58,684 bases of DNA from an uncultured Bacillota bacterium (GTDB taxonomy: Bacteria > Bacillota > Clostridia > Christensenellales > Pumilibacteraceae), in the NCBI GenBank assembly GCA_949294845.1, contig CASFJH010000009.1, positions 1-58,684 on the forward strand, read 5' to 3'. Of the stretch, positions 24,668 through 35,713 are shown piece after piece. The stretch's first letter is position 1, and every line of letters begins with the position of its first letter. The position numbers were made by a program, and so were the translations under genes. The notes under the pieces were generated by a model, which saw only the letters and a program-made list of their open reading frames with translations, was not told where the DNA came from and made no database searches.

Positions 24668-25247
24668 CTTTATGCCGGAAGACGCCGATTTTACCACCGA
24701 AGCCGCCGCGCAGAGTAAAAAGTCCCGTCTCGGACCGTTGCTGTTTCTGGCGGTTCTGACGGTTATTGTCGTAGCGATACTGCTGTTTCTCGTCTCCAAT
24801 CTGAACTCGGTCGACTCCGCCGCGATAACTACCGCGGCGGTAACCGTGCTGGGACTGTACGTTCTTGCTCTGGCCGTCACCGCCACCGCCGCAAGCAGAG
24901 CGCGTATTAACTGTTTGCCGGCGGTCATGATAAAGGGCGAGACGATTGCCGTAAAGTATCAGCTGGGCTATTACTGCATTGCCGTGTCGGAAATACGCTC
25001 CGTTACATATACCGACGGCGAACTGAACGTCCGGACCGTAGACTGCGGAGACGAAGAGCGGGGAATAACCGTCTCGTGCCGCGCCGGCGCGGACTCGACT
25101 GCCGCCGCGCTCGTCTTTTCCTTTCCTTCCGCTGAAATAACGGTGCTTACGGCAAAGGCGGACGAGGCGGCGGCGAGCATAGCCGAGCTTCTCAGGCGGC
25201 ATACCGATCCGCAGCCCGACGGCTCCGGTCAGTTCTCCGCGCAATAA
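24645..25247 (+). CDS. Second small membrane protein with PH-like domain (unknown function)
   Basis: A 200-residue protein starting at ATG 24645 with a GGGGG ribosome binding site inside the previous gene (23-nt overlap). It has an N-terminal polar segment, two membrane helices (about 30-50 and 58-82) and a C-terminal soluble domain of about 105 residues with alternating beta strands and a final helix (AAASIAELLRRH). Layout as in the preceding protein. Function unknown. Confidence 0.6.
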   Translation: MEFKQKCDFMPEDADFTTEAAAQSKKSRLGPLLFLAVLTVIVVAILLFLVSNLNSVDSAAITTAAVTVLGLYVLALAVTATAASRARINCLPAVMIKGETIAVKYQLGYYCIAVSEIRSVTYTDGELNVRTVDCGDEERGITVSCRAGADSTAAALVFSFPSAEITVLTAKADEAAASIAELLRRHTDPQPDGSGQFSAQ

Positions 25248-25450
25248 TCCGTTTAATAGCTGTATTTTTTTCGTCCGCGCCGCCTAACTGCACGCTGTTT
25301 TTTAAACTGCCGGTTGCGCCCTTCTCTTTAGAGCCGCGACCGACGATTAGCTGTATTTCCGTTGTCTGCGCCGCCGGTTTCGGGCGCGAGCCGCTTGTTC
25401 GCATACGGGAATCGTCCCGTTAAAAAATTCGGGAAAAATTTTGTTAAAAA

Positions 25451-25484
25451 AAGTCCTGTCAATTCGCTTGACAGGACTTGCTTT
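25451..25484 (+). terminator. Terminator-like palindrome overlapping the rpoB promoter
   Basis: Perfect 12-bp inverted repeat AAGTCCTGTCAA/TTGACAGGACTT (25451-25462 and 25468-25479), flanked by A runs and GCTTTTT. The distal arm begins with the -35 box. Confidence 0.7.
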
Positions 25485-25497
25485 TTCATGATATACT
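25468..25497 (+). promoter_or_regulatory. rpoB promoter
   Basis: TTGACA (25468-25473), 18 nt, TATACT (25492-25497), giving a leader of about 150 nt. Confidence 0.75.
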
Positions 25498-25654
25498 ATT
25501 AAATGCAGCATTCTACGCAAAAAACAAATTTCCCTTTTCCGGAATTGTTTCCGCATTTGCCGCCGAATCCGTTTTACACTAGATATTATACGCATTTTCG
25601 GCGGTTTGTCAACAGGTTTTTATAAAAAAGTAAATAAATTTCAAGGAGAGCTTC

Positions 25655-28600
25655 ATGTCCGCAAGAACAATCAGAAAGGTAAAGTACGGCAAGACGGAAA
25701 GACGTTCGTTCGCTCAGATCCAGGAAGTCATCGATATGCCGTACCTTATCGAGGTGCAGAAGAAGTCCTACCAGGATTTTCTCGATTACGGCATAGACGA
25801 AGTTTTTAAGGATTTCTCGCCGATAACAGACTTTTCGGGAAGGATCGAGCTTTATTTTCTCGATCATACGATCGACAAGACCCCCAAGTACACCGAAAAG
25901 GAGTGCAAAGATCGCGATGCGACATACGCTGCTCCTCTTAAAGTGCGCGTCCGGCTGCTTTACAAGGAGACGGGCCAGGTCGTCGAGCAGGAAGTCTTTA
26001 TGGGCGATTTTCCGCTCATGACGCCAAACGGTTCGTTTATAATAAACGGCGCCGAGCGCGTTGTCGTAAGCCAGCTCGTCCGCTCTCCCGGCGTGTATTT
26101 CGATTCGGTCAAGGATATCAAGACCGGACAGGCTTACTACGGCGCCACCAATATTCCTTCGCGCGGCGCGTGGCTGGAGTTCCAGGAGGATTCATCCGGC
26201 ACGCTGTGGGTTCATGTCGACCGCACCAGAAAGGTTCCGGCCTCGGTACTGCTGCGCTCGCTGTCTATGGTCACGCCCGGAGCCAGGTTCGAGACAGATG
26301 AAGAGATTTCCGCTATTTTCCATGATGAGGAGCTCATCCGCACCACTTGCGAGAAGGATCCCTTCAAGACAGGCGAGGAGGGCATTATAGAGCTTAACCG
26401 AAAGCTGCGCCCCGGCGAGATTCCCAACCTCGATTCCATACTCGGCTATATGAGCGGACTGTTTTACGAGCGCCGCAAGTACGATCTGTCGCGCGTGGGA
26501 CGCCATAAGTTCAACAAGAAGCTTTCGCTTGCCGCCCGTATAGAGGGACAGACGCTTGCCGAGGACATTATAGACTCGGACGGCGTAGTGCTCGGCAAAG
26601 CGGGAGACGTCGTTACGCTCGAACAGTCGCGCGCTATACAGAACAGCGGCATAAACGAGGTCAAGCTGTCCGTAAATCCCGAGCTGTACTCGACTAAACA
26701 CGGCGTGCATATCGTAATAGGCAACAACCATGTCGATCCGACCTCATATATCGGTTGCGATCCCAAGGAGCTGGGACTCAACGAGATGGTGCATTATCCC
26801 ACTCTTATGAAGCTCATGGACGAGGCCAAAGGCGATCAGGCGGTTCTTAAAACGCTCATAAAGGAGAACGTCGACAACCTTATTGTCAAACATCTTCTCG
26901 TCGACGACGTGATAGCCACTATCAACTATATAGTGGGACTGCGTTACGGCATCGGTTTCTGCGACAACATAGACCATCTCGGCAATCGCCGCGTAAGAAG
27001 CGTGGGCGAGCTTTTGCAGAATCAGTTCCGCATCGGCATAGCGCGTCTCGAACGTGTTATACGCGAGCGTATGCAGATCCAGTCGGACAGCGAACTGACG
27101 CCTCAGACGCTCATCAACATACGCCCCGTATCGAGTGCCATAAAAGAATTTTTCGGGTCCAGCCAGCTGTCGCAGTTTATGGACGAATCCAATCCTATTG
27201 CTGAACTTACGCATAAGCGCAAACTTTCCGCGCTCGGCCCCGGCGGTCTTAACCGCGAACGCGCATCCTTCGACGTCCGCGACGTTCACTACTCGCACTA
27301 TTCGCGTATGTGCCCCATAGAGACGCCCGAAGGACAGAACATAGGACTTATAAGCTCGCTGTCCAGCTACGCGCGCATTAACGAATACGGCTTTATCGAG
27401 GCGCCTTACAGAAAGGTCGACAAGGTAAATCACCGCGTTACCGACGAGGTAGAATATCTCGCCGCCGACGACGAGGACCGTTATGTGGTGGCTCAGGCAA
27501 ACGAGCCTCTCGACGAAAACAACTGGTTCGTGCACGAGCGCGTACTCATGCGTTACCGCGACGATATCGCCGAGCGCAGCAGGGACGAAATCGATTACAT
27601 GGACGTCAGCCCCCGTCAGATGGTTTCTGTCGCTACGGCGCTTATTCCGTTCCTCGAGAACGACGATACCAACCGCGCGTTGATGGGCTCCAACATGCAG
27701 AGACAGGCCGTTCCTCTGCTCCGTCCGGAAGCGCCTATCGTAGCTACCGGCATCGAGCATAAGATCGCTTACGACTCGGGCGTTATGGTTATCGCCCGCA
27801 ACGGCGGCGTGGTTCAGTACGTCGACGCCGACAGCATAATCGTAAAAGAGGACAACGGAGAGTCTTACAAATACACGCTCAAGAAGTTTGTCGGCTCCAA
27901 CCAGGGCACTTGCATCAATCAGAAGCCCATCGTCAGCAAGGGCGAGGTAGTGACCAAGGGTCAGACGCTAGCCGACGGACACTCAACCGATAACGCGGAG
28001 CTTGCGCTCGGCCGCAATATTCTCGTCGGCTTCATGTCGTGGGAAGGCTACAACTACGAGGACGCTATTTTAATCAGCGAGAAGATAGTCAAAGACGACG
28101 TGTTTACCTCCATTCACATAGAGGAGCACGAAATGGAAGCGCGCGACACTAAGCTCGGAGAGGAAGAGATCACGCGCGATATACCCAACGTAGGTGACGA
28201 CGCGCTTAAGAACCTCGACGAGGACGGTATAATCCGTATCGGAGCCGAAGTCGATTCGGGCGACATACTGGTCGGCAAGGTTACGCCTAAGGGCGAGACA
28301 GAGCTTACTCCCGAGGAGCGTCTGCTCCGCGCGATATTCGGCGAAAAGGCGAGAGAGGTGCGCGACACCTCGCTGCGCGTACCGCACGGCGAAGGCGGAA
28401 TAGTAGTCGACGTAAAAGTGTTTACCCGCGCGAACAAGGACGAAATGTCTCCCGGCGTAAACAAGCTCGTCCGCGTATACATCGCTCAGAAACGTAAGAT
28501 ATCCGTCGGCGATAAGATGGCCGGCCGTCACGGTAACAAGGGCGTCGTAAGCCGCATACTCCCCGAAGAAGATATGCCGTTTATGGCTGACGGCACGCCG

Positions 28601-29509
28601 CTTCAGATAGTGCTCAACCCTCTGGGCGTTCCTTCCCGTATGAATATAGGTCAGGTGCTCGAAGTCCATCTGGGACTTGTGGCAAAAGCGCTCGGCTGGA
28701 AGGTAGCGACGCCGGTATTCGACGGCGCGCTCGAAAGCGACATTCAGCAGCTGCTTTATGAGAACGGGTTCACCACGGACGGAAAAGTCGACGGCAAGAT
28801 ACAGATGTACGACGGGCGCACGGGCGAACCTTTTGAAAACCGCGCTACCGTCGGCTATATGTATATGATAAAGCTTATCCACCTGGTGGACGACAAGATA
28901 CACGCCCGCTCGACCGGTCCGTACTCGCTCGTTACTCAGCAGCCTCTCGGCGGCAAGGCGCAGTTCGGCGGACAGCGTTTCGGCGAAATGGAAGTCTGGG
29001 CGCTCTATGCTTACGGCGCGGCGAACATTCTGCAGGAAATAATGACGGTAAAGTCGGACGACATCGTCGGCCGCGTAAAGACTTACGAGTCGATAGTAAA
29101 AGGACTGAACACTTCCGAGCCGGGAGTGCCCGAGTCGTTCAAGGTGCTCATCAAGGAATTGCAGGCCCTTGCTCTCGACGTCAAGGTGCTCACCGAGGAC
29201 AGAGAGGAGATAGGTATCAAAGATCTTATCGAGGACGAGCCCGAAAGCGAATCGGCGGACGACGGAAAGCAGAAGCATTTCCACGACGGCGAGCTTAAGT
29301 TCGAGGACGAGATCGACATAGGCGACGACGCGTTCGGAGACGATCTTGACGACGACCTCGACGACGGCGACGACATTTTCGGCGGCGACGACGATATTCT
29401 GTCCGATATAGACGATCCGTTTGCGGAGAGAATCATAACCGACGACGATCTTCTCGACGACGAGCTTCCCGCCAAAAAGAAAAAGTCCAGGAACGAGGAG
29501 GAGGCCTAA
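25655..29509 (+). CDS. rpoB: RNA polymerase beta subunit with acidic C-terminal tail
   Basis: A 1284-residue subunit of the core RNA polymerase. The rifampicin-binding cluster reads [30 protein letters not shown], with the Asp, His and Ser positions most often mutated in resistance still in wild-type form. The C-terminal [12 protein letters not shown] and active-site [18 protein letters not shown] blocks are intact. The final 90 residues (from about 1193; 29232 onward) form an Asp/Glu-rich tail ending in a short basic patch (KKKKSR) and EEEA. AAGGAGAG ribosome binding site. rpoC starts 3 nt after its stop. Confidence 0.98.
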   Translation: MSARTIRKVKYGKTERRSFAQIQEVIDMPYLIEVQKKSYQDFLDYGIDEVFKDFSPITDFSGRIELYFLDHTIDKTPKYTEKECKDRDATYAAPLKVRVRLLYKETGQVVEQEVFMGDFPLMTPNGSFIINGAERVVVSQLVRSPGVYFDSVKDIKTGQAYYGATNIPSRGAWLEFQEDSSGTLWVHVDRTRKVPASVLLRSLSMVTPGARFETDEEISAIFHDEELIRTTCEKDPFKTGEEGIIELNRKLRPGEIPNLDSILGYMSGLFYERRKYDLSRVGRHKFNKKLSLAARIEGQTLAEDIIDSDGVVLGKAGDVVTLEQSRAIQNSGINEVKLSVNPELYSTKHGVHIVIGNNHVDPTSYIGCDPKELGLNEMVHYPTLMKLMDEAKGDQAVLKTLIKENVDNLIVKHLLVDDVIATINYIVGLRYGIGFCDNIDHLGNRRVRSVGELLQNQFRIGIARLERVIRERMQIQSDSELTPQTLINIRPVSSAIKEFFGSSQLSQFMDESNPIAELTHKRKLSALGPGGLNRERASFDVRDVHYSHYSRMCPIETPEGQNIGLISSLSSYARINEYGFIEAPYRKVDKVNHRVTDEVEYLAADDEDRYVVAQANEPLDENNWFVHERVLMRYRDDIAERSRDEIDYMDVSPRQMVSVATALIPFLENDDTNRALMGSNMQRQAVPLLRPEAPIVATGIEHKIAYDSGVMVIARNGGVVQYVDADSIIVKEDNGESYKYTLKKFVGSNQGTCINQKPIVSKGEVVTKGQTLADGHSTDNAELALGRNILVGFMSWEGYNYEDAILISEKIVKDDVFTSIHIEEHEMEARDTKLGEEEITRDIPNVGDDALKNLDEDGIIRIGAEVDSGDILVGKVTPKGETELTPEERLLRAIFGEKAREVRDTSLRVPHGEGGIVVDVKVFTRANKDEMSPGVNKLVRVYIAQKRKISVGDKMAGRHGNKGVVSRILPEEDMPFMADGTPLQIVLNPLGVPSRMNIGQVLEVHLGLVAKALGWKVATPVFDGALESDIQQLLYENGFTTDGKVDGKIQMYDGRTGEPFENRATVGYMYMIKLIHLVDDKIHARSTGPYSLVTQQPLGGKAQFGGQRFGEMEVWALYAYGAANILQEIMTVKSDDIVGRVKTYESIVKGLNTSEPGVPESFKVLIKELQALALDVKVLTEDREEIGIKDLIEDEPESESADDGKQKHFHDGELKFEDEIDIGDDAFGDDLDDDLDDGDDIFGGDDDILSDIDDPFAERIITDDDLLDDELPAKKKKSRNEEEA

Positions 29510-29512
29510 ACC

Positions 29513-32500
29513 ATGTACGAGCTCAATAATTTCGATTGTATGCAGATTGCTCTCGCCGGACCTGACAAAATACGCGAATGGTCGCACGGCGAGGTTACCA
29601 AGCCCGAAACTATAAACTACCGCACGCAGAAGCCCGAAAAGGACGGTCTGTTCTGCGAGCGCATATTCGGACCCACCAAGGACTGGGAGTGCCACTGCGG
29701 CAAGTACAAGCGCATACGCTATAAAGGCGTTATATGCGACAAATGCGGCGTCGAAGTTACTCGCGCCAAAGTGCGCCGCGAGCGCATGGGGCATATCGAA
29801 CTGGCTGCTCCGGTCACTCATATATGGTATTTCCGCGGCGTGCCTTCACGCATCGGCCTTTTGCTCAACATGACTCCCAAGCAGTTGGAGCAGGTCGTAT
29901 ATTTCGTTAATTTCATAGTCCTCGATCCGGGCGAAACGGCGCTTGAGTACAAGCAGGTCCTGTCCGACGCTCAGCTGAGAGAAGCGCGCGAGCAGTACGG
30001 CGAAAAGTCGTTCCGCGTGGGAATGGGCGCCGAGGCTATCAAGGAGCTGCTCGCGGCAGTCGATCTCGAAAAGGAATACAAGGAAGTACGCGCCGAGGTC
30101 GAAGGCTCGACCGGTCAGAAAAAGCTACGCGCAATCAAGAGACTCGACATTCTCGATTCTTTCGTGCGCAGCGGCAACGATCCCACATGGATGGTGCTCG
30201 ACGTTCTGCCCGTGCTTCCGCCCGAACTGCGCCCTATGGTTCAGCTTGACGGCGGGCGTTTCGCCACAAGCGACCTTAACGATCTCTACCGCAGAGTCAT
30301 CAACCGCAATAACCGCCTCAAAAAGCTGATGGAGCTCGGCGCGCCCGATATAATCATCCGCAACGAAAAGCGTATGCTTCAGGAAGCGGTGGACGCGCTT
30401 ATAGATAACGGCCGCCGCGGAAAAGCGATTTCCGGCGCCGGCAACCGCGAGCTCAAGAGCCTTTCCGGATTGCTGCGCGGCAAACAGGGCCGTTTCAGAC
30501 AGAACCTGCTCGGAAAGCGCGTGGACTATTCGGGACGTTCCGTTATAGTAGTAGGCCCCGAACTGAAAATGTATCAGTGCGGTCTGCCCAAGGAGATGGC
30601 GCTCGAGCTTTTCAAGCCTTTCGTCATGAAAGAGCTTGTAGCGCAGGGCAAAACGCACAACATCAAGTCGGCTAAGCGCATTGTCGAGCGTGCCGGCAAA
30701 GAAGTATGGGGCGTGCTCGAAGGCGTTATAAAAGAGCATCCCGTTCTGCTGAACCGCGCGCCTACGCTGCACAGACTGGGTATTCAGGCATTCGAGCCGG
30801 TGCTCGTCGAAGGCCGCGCGCTCAAGCTGCATCCGCTTGCCTGCGGCGCGTTCAACGCCGACTTTGACGGAGACCAGATGGCAGTCCATGTACCGCTCTC
30901 TATCGAGGCTCAGGCCGAAGCGCGGTTCCTGATGCTGGCGACCAACAATATTCTTAAGCTGTCGGACGGCCGTCCGGTATGTTCGCCTACGCAGGATATG
31001 GTTATAGGCTGTTACTACCTCACGATGGATAAGCCCGGCGCCAAGGGCGAGGGCAAGATGTTCTGCGACGTCGACGAGGCCAAAATGGCTTACGCCAACA
31101 AGGAGATAGAGCTTCAGTCGAAGATATGGGTGCGTATTTTCCGCAACATCGGCGGCGAAACCAAATCGCGCCGCGTCGAAACGACGGTAGGACGTCTCAT
31201 ATTTAACGAAGCTATTCCGCAGGATCTCGGCTTTACCGAAAGAAAAACCGAAGAGGATTTGTTCCTGCCCGAAATCAATTTCCGCGTTGACAAGAACGGC
31301 TTGCAGAAGATCGTCGACCGCACCTTCAAGTATAAGGGCGCAACCGAAACGGTCAAAGTGCTCGACGCCGTCAAAGCTTTGGGATTCAAGTACTCCACTA
31401 TCGGCGCCATAACCACGAGCGTTTTCGATATGCATATTCCGGCCGGCAAGAAGGAAATTCTCGCCGAAGCCGAAAAGGAAGTCATCAAGATCGAAAAGAT
31501 GTACGAGCGCGGCTTTATGACCGAAGACGAAAAATACAAGCTCGTCGTCGAGGAATGGAAGAAGGCCAACGAGGCCGTTACCGAAGAGCTTAAAAAGACT
31601 CTCGACGAATTTAACCCCATCAACATGATGGCGGTCTCCGGCGCTCGAGGCAGCATGAAGCAGATCGCTCAGCTTTCCGGTATGCGCGGTCTTATGACCA
31701 ACCCTCAGGGCAAAACGCTCGAAACGCCCGTCCGCTCGTCGTTCCGAGAGGGGCTGTCCGTTCTCGAATACTTTATTTCCAGCCACGGCGGCCGCAAAGG
31801 TCTGGCCGACACGGCGCTTAAGACGGCGGACTCCGGTTATCTTACCCGCCGTCTGGTGGACGTTTCGCAGGACGTTATCGTACGCGAGGACGACTGCTGC
31901 CACGGCGCCGAGCCTAAGGGCATTTTCACTACGGCGATCATGGAAGGTAATCAGGTCATCGAGTCGCTTGAAGACCGTCTGATCGGCAGATACTCGGCTC
32001 AGACCGTAAAGGATAAAAAGGGCAGGGTGATCGTCGATATTAACGAAATGATCACGGAAGAAAAGGCGAAAGAGATCGCCGCGTCTTTGCAAGACGAGAA
32101 GCCCGACAAGCGCGGAATATTTATCCGCACCGTCCTGACCTGCAAGAGCAATCACGGCGTATGCGTCAAGTGCTACGGCAAGGACATGGCGGCCAGCACT
32201 CCCGTCAAGGTCGGCGAAGCCGTGGGTATCATAGCCGCTCAGAGTATAGGCGAGCCCGGCACCCAGCTTACGATGCGTACTTTCCATACAGGCGGTATAG
32301 CGGCGGCCGACGACATAACCCGAGGCCTCCCGCGCGTAGAAGAGCTGTTTGAAGCGCGCAATCCTAAGGGCGCGGCTATAATAGCCGAAGTCGGCGGTAA
32401 AGTCAAGCTGATAGAGCGCGACGGAAAACGCGACGTTCTGGTCAAACGCGACGACGGCAAGGAGGATTCTTACTCCATTCCGTTCGGCGCCAAGCTCAAG

Positions 32501-33076
32501 CCCAATATCGAGTCGGGCGCAACGATTTCGGCAGGCGATCCCATTACCGAAGGACCTATCAACCCTCACAGCATACTTCGCACAAAGGGCAGAAAGGAAG
32601 TTCAGGAATATATCTTAAAAGAAGTGCAGTCGGTTTACCGCAGCCAGGGCGTCCAGATTTCGGATAAACATATCGAAGTTATCGTGCGTCAGATGCTCAA
32701 GAAGGTGCGCGTAGAGGACAGCGGAGAGACCGATATGCTGCCCGGCGAAATGATAGACCTCAACGCTTTCAACGAGGCCAACTCGAAAGCCGTTGCCGAC
32801 TATCGTAAACCCGGTGTGGCGAAGCACACTCTGCTCGGTATCACTAAAGCCGCTCTTGCAACAGACAGCTTCCTGTCGGCGGCGTCGTTCCAGGAGACCG
32901 CCAAAGTGCTTACCGAAGCGGCCATCAAGAACAAGATAGATCCGCTTATCGGCCTGAAGGAGAACGTCATCATAGGCAAACTCATTCCTGCCGGAACCGG
33001 TATGAAGCGCTATAAAAACGTGTTCCCCATAGAAAAGACGGAAGACGACGCGGTTTCTGCCGACAGCGCGGAATAA
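29513..33076 (+). CDS. rpoC: RNA polymerase beta-prime subunit
   Basis: A 1187-residue catalytic subunit. It has the N-terminal zinc site [20 protein letters not shown], the catalytic NADFDGDQM (three Asp binding the active-site Mg2+, about residues 448-456), the bridge-helix/trigger-loop region [16 protein letters not shown], and the second zinc site with the CCHGAEP and [13 protein letters not shown] cysteines. Length is that of a Gram-positive subunit without large insertions. GGAGGAGG overlaps the end of rpoB. Confidence 0.98.
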   Translation: MYELNNFDCMQIALAGPDKIREWSHGEVTKPETINYRTQKPEKDGLFCERIFGPTKDWECHCGKYKRIRYKGVICDKCGVEVTRAKVRRERMGHIELAAPVTHIWYFRGVPSRIGLLLNMTPKQLEQVVYFVNFIVLDPGETALEYKQVLSDAQLREAREQYGEKSFRVGMGAEAIKELLAAVDLEKEYKEVRAEVEGSTGQKKLRAIKRLDILDSFVRSGNDPTWMVLDVLPVLPPELRPMVQLDGGRFATSDLNDLYRRVINRNNRLKKLMELGAPDIIIRNEKRMLQEAVDALIDNGRRGKAISGAGNRELKSLSGLLRGKQGRFRQNLLGKRVDYSGRSVIVVGPELKMYQCGLPKEMALELFKPFVMKELVAQGKTHNIKSAKRIVERAGKEVWGVLEGVIKEHPVLLNRAPTLHRLGIQAFEPVLVEGRALKLHPLACGAFNADFDGDQMAVHVPLSIEAQAEARFLMLATNNILKLSDGRPVCSPTQDMVIGCYYLTMDKPGAKGEGKMFCDVDEAKMAYANKEIELQSKIWVRIFRNIGGETKSRRVETTVGRLIFNEAIPQDLGFTERKTEEDLFLPEINFRVDKNGLQKIVDRTFKYKGATETVKVLDAVKALGFKYSTIGAITTSVFDMHIPAGKKEILAEAEKEVIKIEKMYERGFMTEDEKYKLVVEEWKKANEAVTEELKKTLDEFNPINMMAVSGARGSMKQIAQLSGMRGLMTNPQGKTLETPVRSSFREGLSVLEYFISSHGGRKGLADTALKTADSGYLTRRLVDVSQDVIVREDDCCHGAEPKGIFTTAIMEGNQVIESLEDRLIGRYSAQTVKDKKGRVIVDINEMITEEKAKEIAASLQDEKPDKRGIFIRTVLTCKSNHGVCVKCYGKDMAASTPVKVGEAVGIIAAQSIGEPGTQLTMRTFHTGGIAAADDITRGLPRVEELFEARNPKGAAIIAEVGGKVKLIERDGKRDVLVKRDDGKEDSYSIPFGAKLKPNIESGATISAGDPITEGPINPHSILRTKGRKEVQEYILKEVQSVYRSQGVQISDKHIEVIVRQMLKKVRVEDSGETDMLPGEMIDLNAFNEANSKAVADYRKPGVAKHTLLGITKAALATDSFLSAASFQETAKVLTEAAIKNKIDPLIGLKENVIIGKLIPAGTGMKRYKNVFPIEKTEDDAVSADSAE

Positions 33077-33110
33077 TCTCCGGGCAAAAGACAGTCGCCA
33101 ATAAAATCAC

Positions 33111-33141
33111 AACAGGCTCATCGCATTGCGCTGAGCCTGTT
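33111..33141 (+). terminator. Terminator after rpoC
   Basis: Perfect 10-bp stem AACAGGCTCA/TGAGCCTGTT, loop 11 nt; the following T run is weak (ATATTATT). Confidence 0.7.
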
Positions 33142-33203
33142 ATATTATTGGAGCTGCGTCGTTATGTTTGTAAAAGTTATACCGGCACGATTTCGCAACA
33201 TTG

Positions 33204-34304
33204 TTACAGTAAGTTTTCGCGGGCTTTTAACAACGATTTTTTTAAAAATACCTTTTCTTCAATTAGCGAAATTACCAGATGTACGACCATACCGAAACCG
33301 AACATAAGGATAATTGTATTCATGCTAAAAGCTACTGCGTCGGTAATATACAGTATATAAAATACGCCGTAATATATCAGATTTATAATGAGTGAGTTGA
33401 TTGCATTGTAAACGGTTTTGCCCAAACCGATAAAAATGTTGTCAATGATTGCGCATCCCGAATAAGCGACGTAAAAAGGCGCAAGTTTTATAACGATTGA
33501 GAAAATTTCTTCAGCATTTGACAGATTTTCGGCATACTTGAAAAAAGGTGTCCATACGGGAACGGATAACGCCCATAATGCGATAACTGCGCTGGCAATG
33601 AAATAACAATTTTTTTGATAAAGATTTTCATAGCCGTCTTTGCAATCCGAGCGTATAACTTCCGAGAGAGCTGTTATGGGGATAAGCAGCCATCCCCATA
33701 CAAAATTATTCGCAATCCAGTAATTGCCCTGTTCGGCGACCATATTAACCATTTTGCAGACCATTACGGCATAGATAAAGTTATCGAGAAACTGTTGAGC
33801 GCCTGAAAACACGCCTGTTTTGCTCCAATCTCTGAACATTTCGCCGTCGGCCTTTCCGAAGCGGCACAGTTTAATGTTTTTCCGCAAGAAAAGCATTAGT
33901 ATGCATACGGCAGAAAGCAGAACGTTTACGATAATGTTGGAAACGGCAACTCCGTAGACGCCGAAACGCGGGATAAGAACGAAATCCGCGATAAGAGAAA
34001 GGACTGTTCTCACAATGAGAAATATGTAAACGTTTTTGTCCTTTCCCAGAACGACGAACACGACGTTGACATAGCTGATGATAATACCGACCATAAAGGC
34101 AACCGTTTCGAGGCGCAGATACGCGCCGGTAACGGATAAATCGATTTCATCGGGATTCATTGCCTTGACCAATATCGTTCCGTAGATCAGTACCCCTATG
34201 GAAAAAAGCGCGTAAAGGACAAAAGAGACCAAACCGGCTTTAAAAACGCTTTCCGGAAAAAGCTCTTTTTGAGTTTTGAAAATTTTATTAAGTAATAGAG
34301 CCGA
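33204..34304 (-). pseudogene. 5'-truncated MATE-family transporter
   Basis: Reading from 34304 to the stop at 33204 gives about 366 residues with ten hydrophobic helices. MATE features include YLRLETVAFMVGIIISYVNVVFVVLGK and the DFVLIPRFGVYGVAVSN block in the middle, and a second half with ISAL-type helices. A complete MATE protein has about 440-460 residues; the first helices are missing. The frame opens after a TGA at 34305-34307, and there is no start codon with a ribosome binding site; the first possible one (TTG at 34232) is deeper inside. The nearby ATG at about 34308 is in another frame and stops after six codons. The segment is visibly richer in AT than its neighbours, suggesting an acquired, decaying gene. 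Confidence 0.65.
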
Positions 34305-34416
34305 TCATAATTCTCACAAGTTTCCTTTTAAATAATCTTACGGTATACGGTTTCCGGCAACCATACGGCCGTTTAATACAGCGGTTTACCGCGTTTGCGA
34401 TAGTATAACGGATTAA

Positions 34417-34445
34417 AAAGGCCGCAATCTTCAGATTGCGGCCGT
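34417..34445 (-). terminator. Terminator of the apgM transcript
   Basis: Perfect 10-bp stem GGCCGCAATC/GATTGCGGCC with TGAA loop, followed on the minus strand by TTTTT. Confidence 0.9.
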
Positions 34446-34454
34446 TGCCGTGGC

Positions 34455-35645
34455 TCAGGAGGACAGTCTTGTCATGAGCGTGTGAGCCTGCTCTATAAAA
34501 TTGCCCGTTTGAGCGGCGGCGGTTTCGTTATAGGAGGCCGTGCCGACCGTTTGTACCGCGCTGTCGTACAGCAGATACGGTACGGGATCGGCGACGTGAG
34601 TCTTTACAGAGAGGGGAGTGGCATGGTCGGGCATTATCAGTATACGGTAATGCGCGCCGGTGCCGGCGAGATAACGGCTTATCGGTCCGACTATTTTTTC
34701 GTCAATCAGCTCTATCGAGCGCACTTTTCCCGCCGCGTCGCCCTGATGACCGCATTCGTCAGGCGCTTCGAGGTGAACATATACCATATCGTGAGTCTTG
34801 AGGGCGGCGACAGCGGCTGCGGCTTTGCCGTCGAAATTGGTGTCTATTGTTCCCGTAGCGCCTTCGACGTCGACAGAATCCATTCCGGCGCCTATCCCGA
34901 TGCCTTTAATCAGATCGACAGCCGATATGACCGCACCGGTTATGCCGAATTTTTTATGAAAATCGTCAAGAGCGGGTTTGCGCCCTTCGCCCCACAGCCA
35001 CATCGAGTTTGCCGGGCGCTTTCCGGCCGCAACGCGCGCGGCGTTTATCGGATGTTTTTTAAGCAGATCGTAAGAAGCGACGATCATGTTTGCGAAGTCC
35101 TTCGACTGCGGCATATACCGGGCGAGCTTTTTTCCAGTAATATCGTGCGGCGGAGTAAGCGAGCCGGCCGGACTGCCGAAAGGCCGTACAAGACAGTGCC
35201 GGTAGCTTACGCCGGTATATAACAGTCCCTCCAGACCGAGCTTTGCGGCGAGAAACTTTATCAGCTCGTCGGCTTCGGCGGTGGAAATTTCTCCGGCCGA
35301 ATAGTCTATCATGGACTTGTCCGCAAAATCCGGTTCGTCGCTGACCGTGACCAGATTGCAGCGGTATGTAAGGTCGGTGTCCTTAAGCGGTATACCTATG
35401 CTGAGCGCCTCAAGCGGACTGCGGCCGGTATAGTATTTCGCCGGATCATATCCCATGACCGACAGGTTCGCGGTATCGGAGCCGGGCTTCATGCCGACGG
35501 GAACGGTGCGGCACAATCCCGTTTCGCTCCGCGCGCAAAGCGCGTCGGTATTGGGTTTATACGCGCGCATAAGCGGCGTGAGTCCGTTTGAGTCGGGATA
35601 ATCTGCCATACCGTCTCCGAGAATGACGGCGATCTTCGTATGCAT
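34455..35645 (-). CDS. apgM: 2,3-bisphosphoglycerate-independent phosphoglycerate mutase, ApgM type
   Basis: A 396-residue enzyme interconverting 3- and 2-phosphoglycerate in glycolysis. It belongs to the alkaline-phosphatase superfamily, archaeal-type ApgM branch rather than the longer GpmI. Landmarks: VILGDGMADYP at the N terminus (metal ligand), GSDTANLSVMGYDP with the catalytic Ser near residue 60, and the C-terminal MPDHATPLSVKTH metal site. Length is typical. AAGGAG ribosome binding site; ATG at 35645. It lies 68 nt downstream of glmS on the same strand and has its own terminator. Confidence 0.92.
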   Translation of the reverse strand: MHTKIAVILGDGMADYPDSNGLTPLMRAYKPNTDALCARSETGLCRTVPVGMKPGSDTANLSVMGYDPAKYYTGRSPLEALSIGIPLKDTDLTYRCNLVTVSDEPDFADKSMIDYSAGEISTAEADELIKFLAAKLGLEGLLYTGVSYRHCLVRPFGSPAGSLTPPHDITGKKLARYMPQSKDFANMIVASYDLLKKHPINAARVAAGKRPANSMWLWGEGRKPALDDFHKKFGITGAVISAVDLIKGIGIGAGMDSVDVEGATGTIDTNFDGKAAAAVAALKTHDMVYVHLEAPDECGHQGDAAGKVRSIELIDEKIVGPISRYLAGTGAHYRILIMPDHATPLSVKTHVADPVPYLLYDSAVQTVGTASYNETAAAQTGNFIEQAHTLMTRLSS

Positions 35646-35713
35646 ATCGAAAACTCCTTAAAACGTTTTGCGCTTGTTTTGTGCAGCCGGTATTTAACGC
35701 CGATACCGGCGCG

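Larger units (their letters stand above)
25248..25654. other. Intergenic and leader region upstream of rpoB
   Basis: 407 nt without a credible gene. It holds two imperfect direct copies of TAGCTGTATTT...GCGCCGCC (near 25256 and 25349), the rpoB promoter within a palindrome (25451-25479), and a second inverted repeat CCGCCGAA/TTCGGCGG (25561-25568 and 25597-25604) in the transcript leader. No ribosomal protein genes (rplJ/rplL) precede rpoB here. Confidence 0.55.

Noticed and set aside
30125..32569. 814-codon minus-strand frame antisense to rpoC (and a 583-codon one antisense to rpoB)
   Set aside because: Codon-bias shadows of GC-rich coding sequence; their translations resemble no protein family and rpoB/rpoC are certain.
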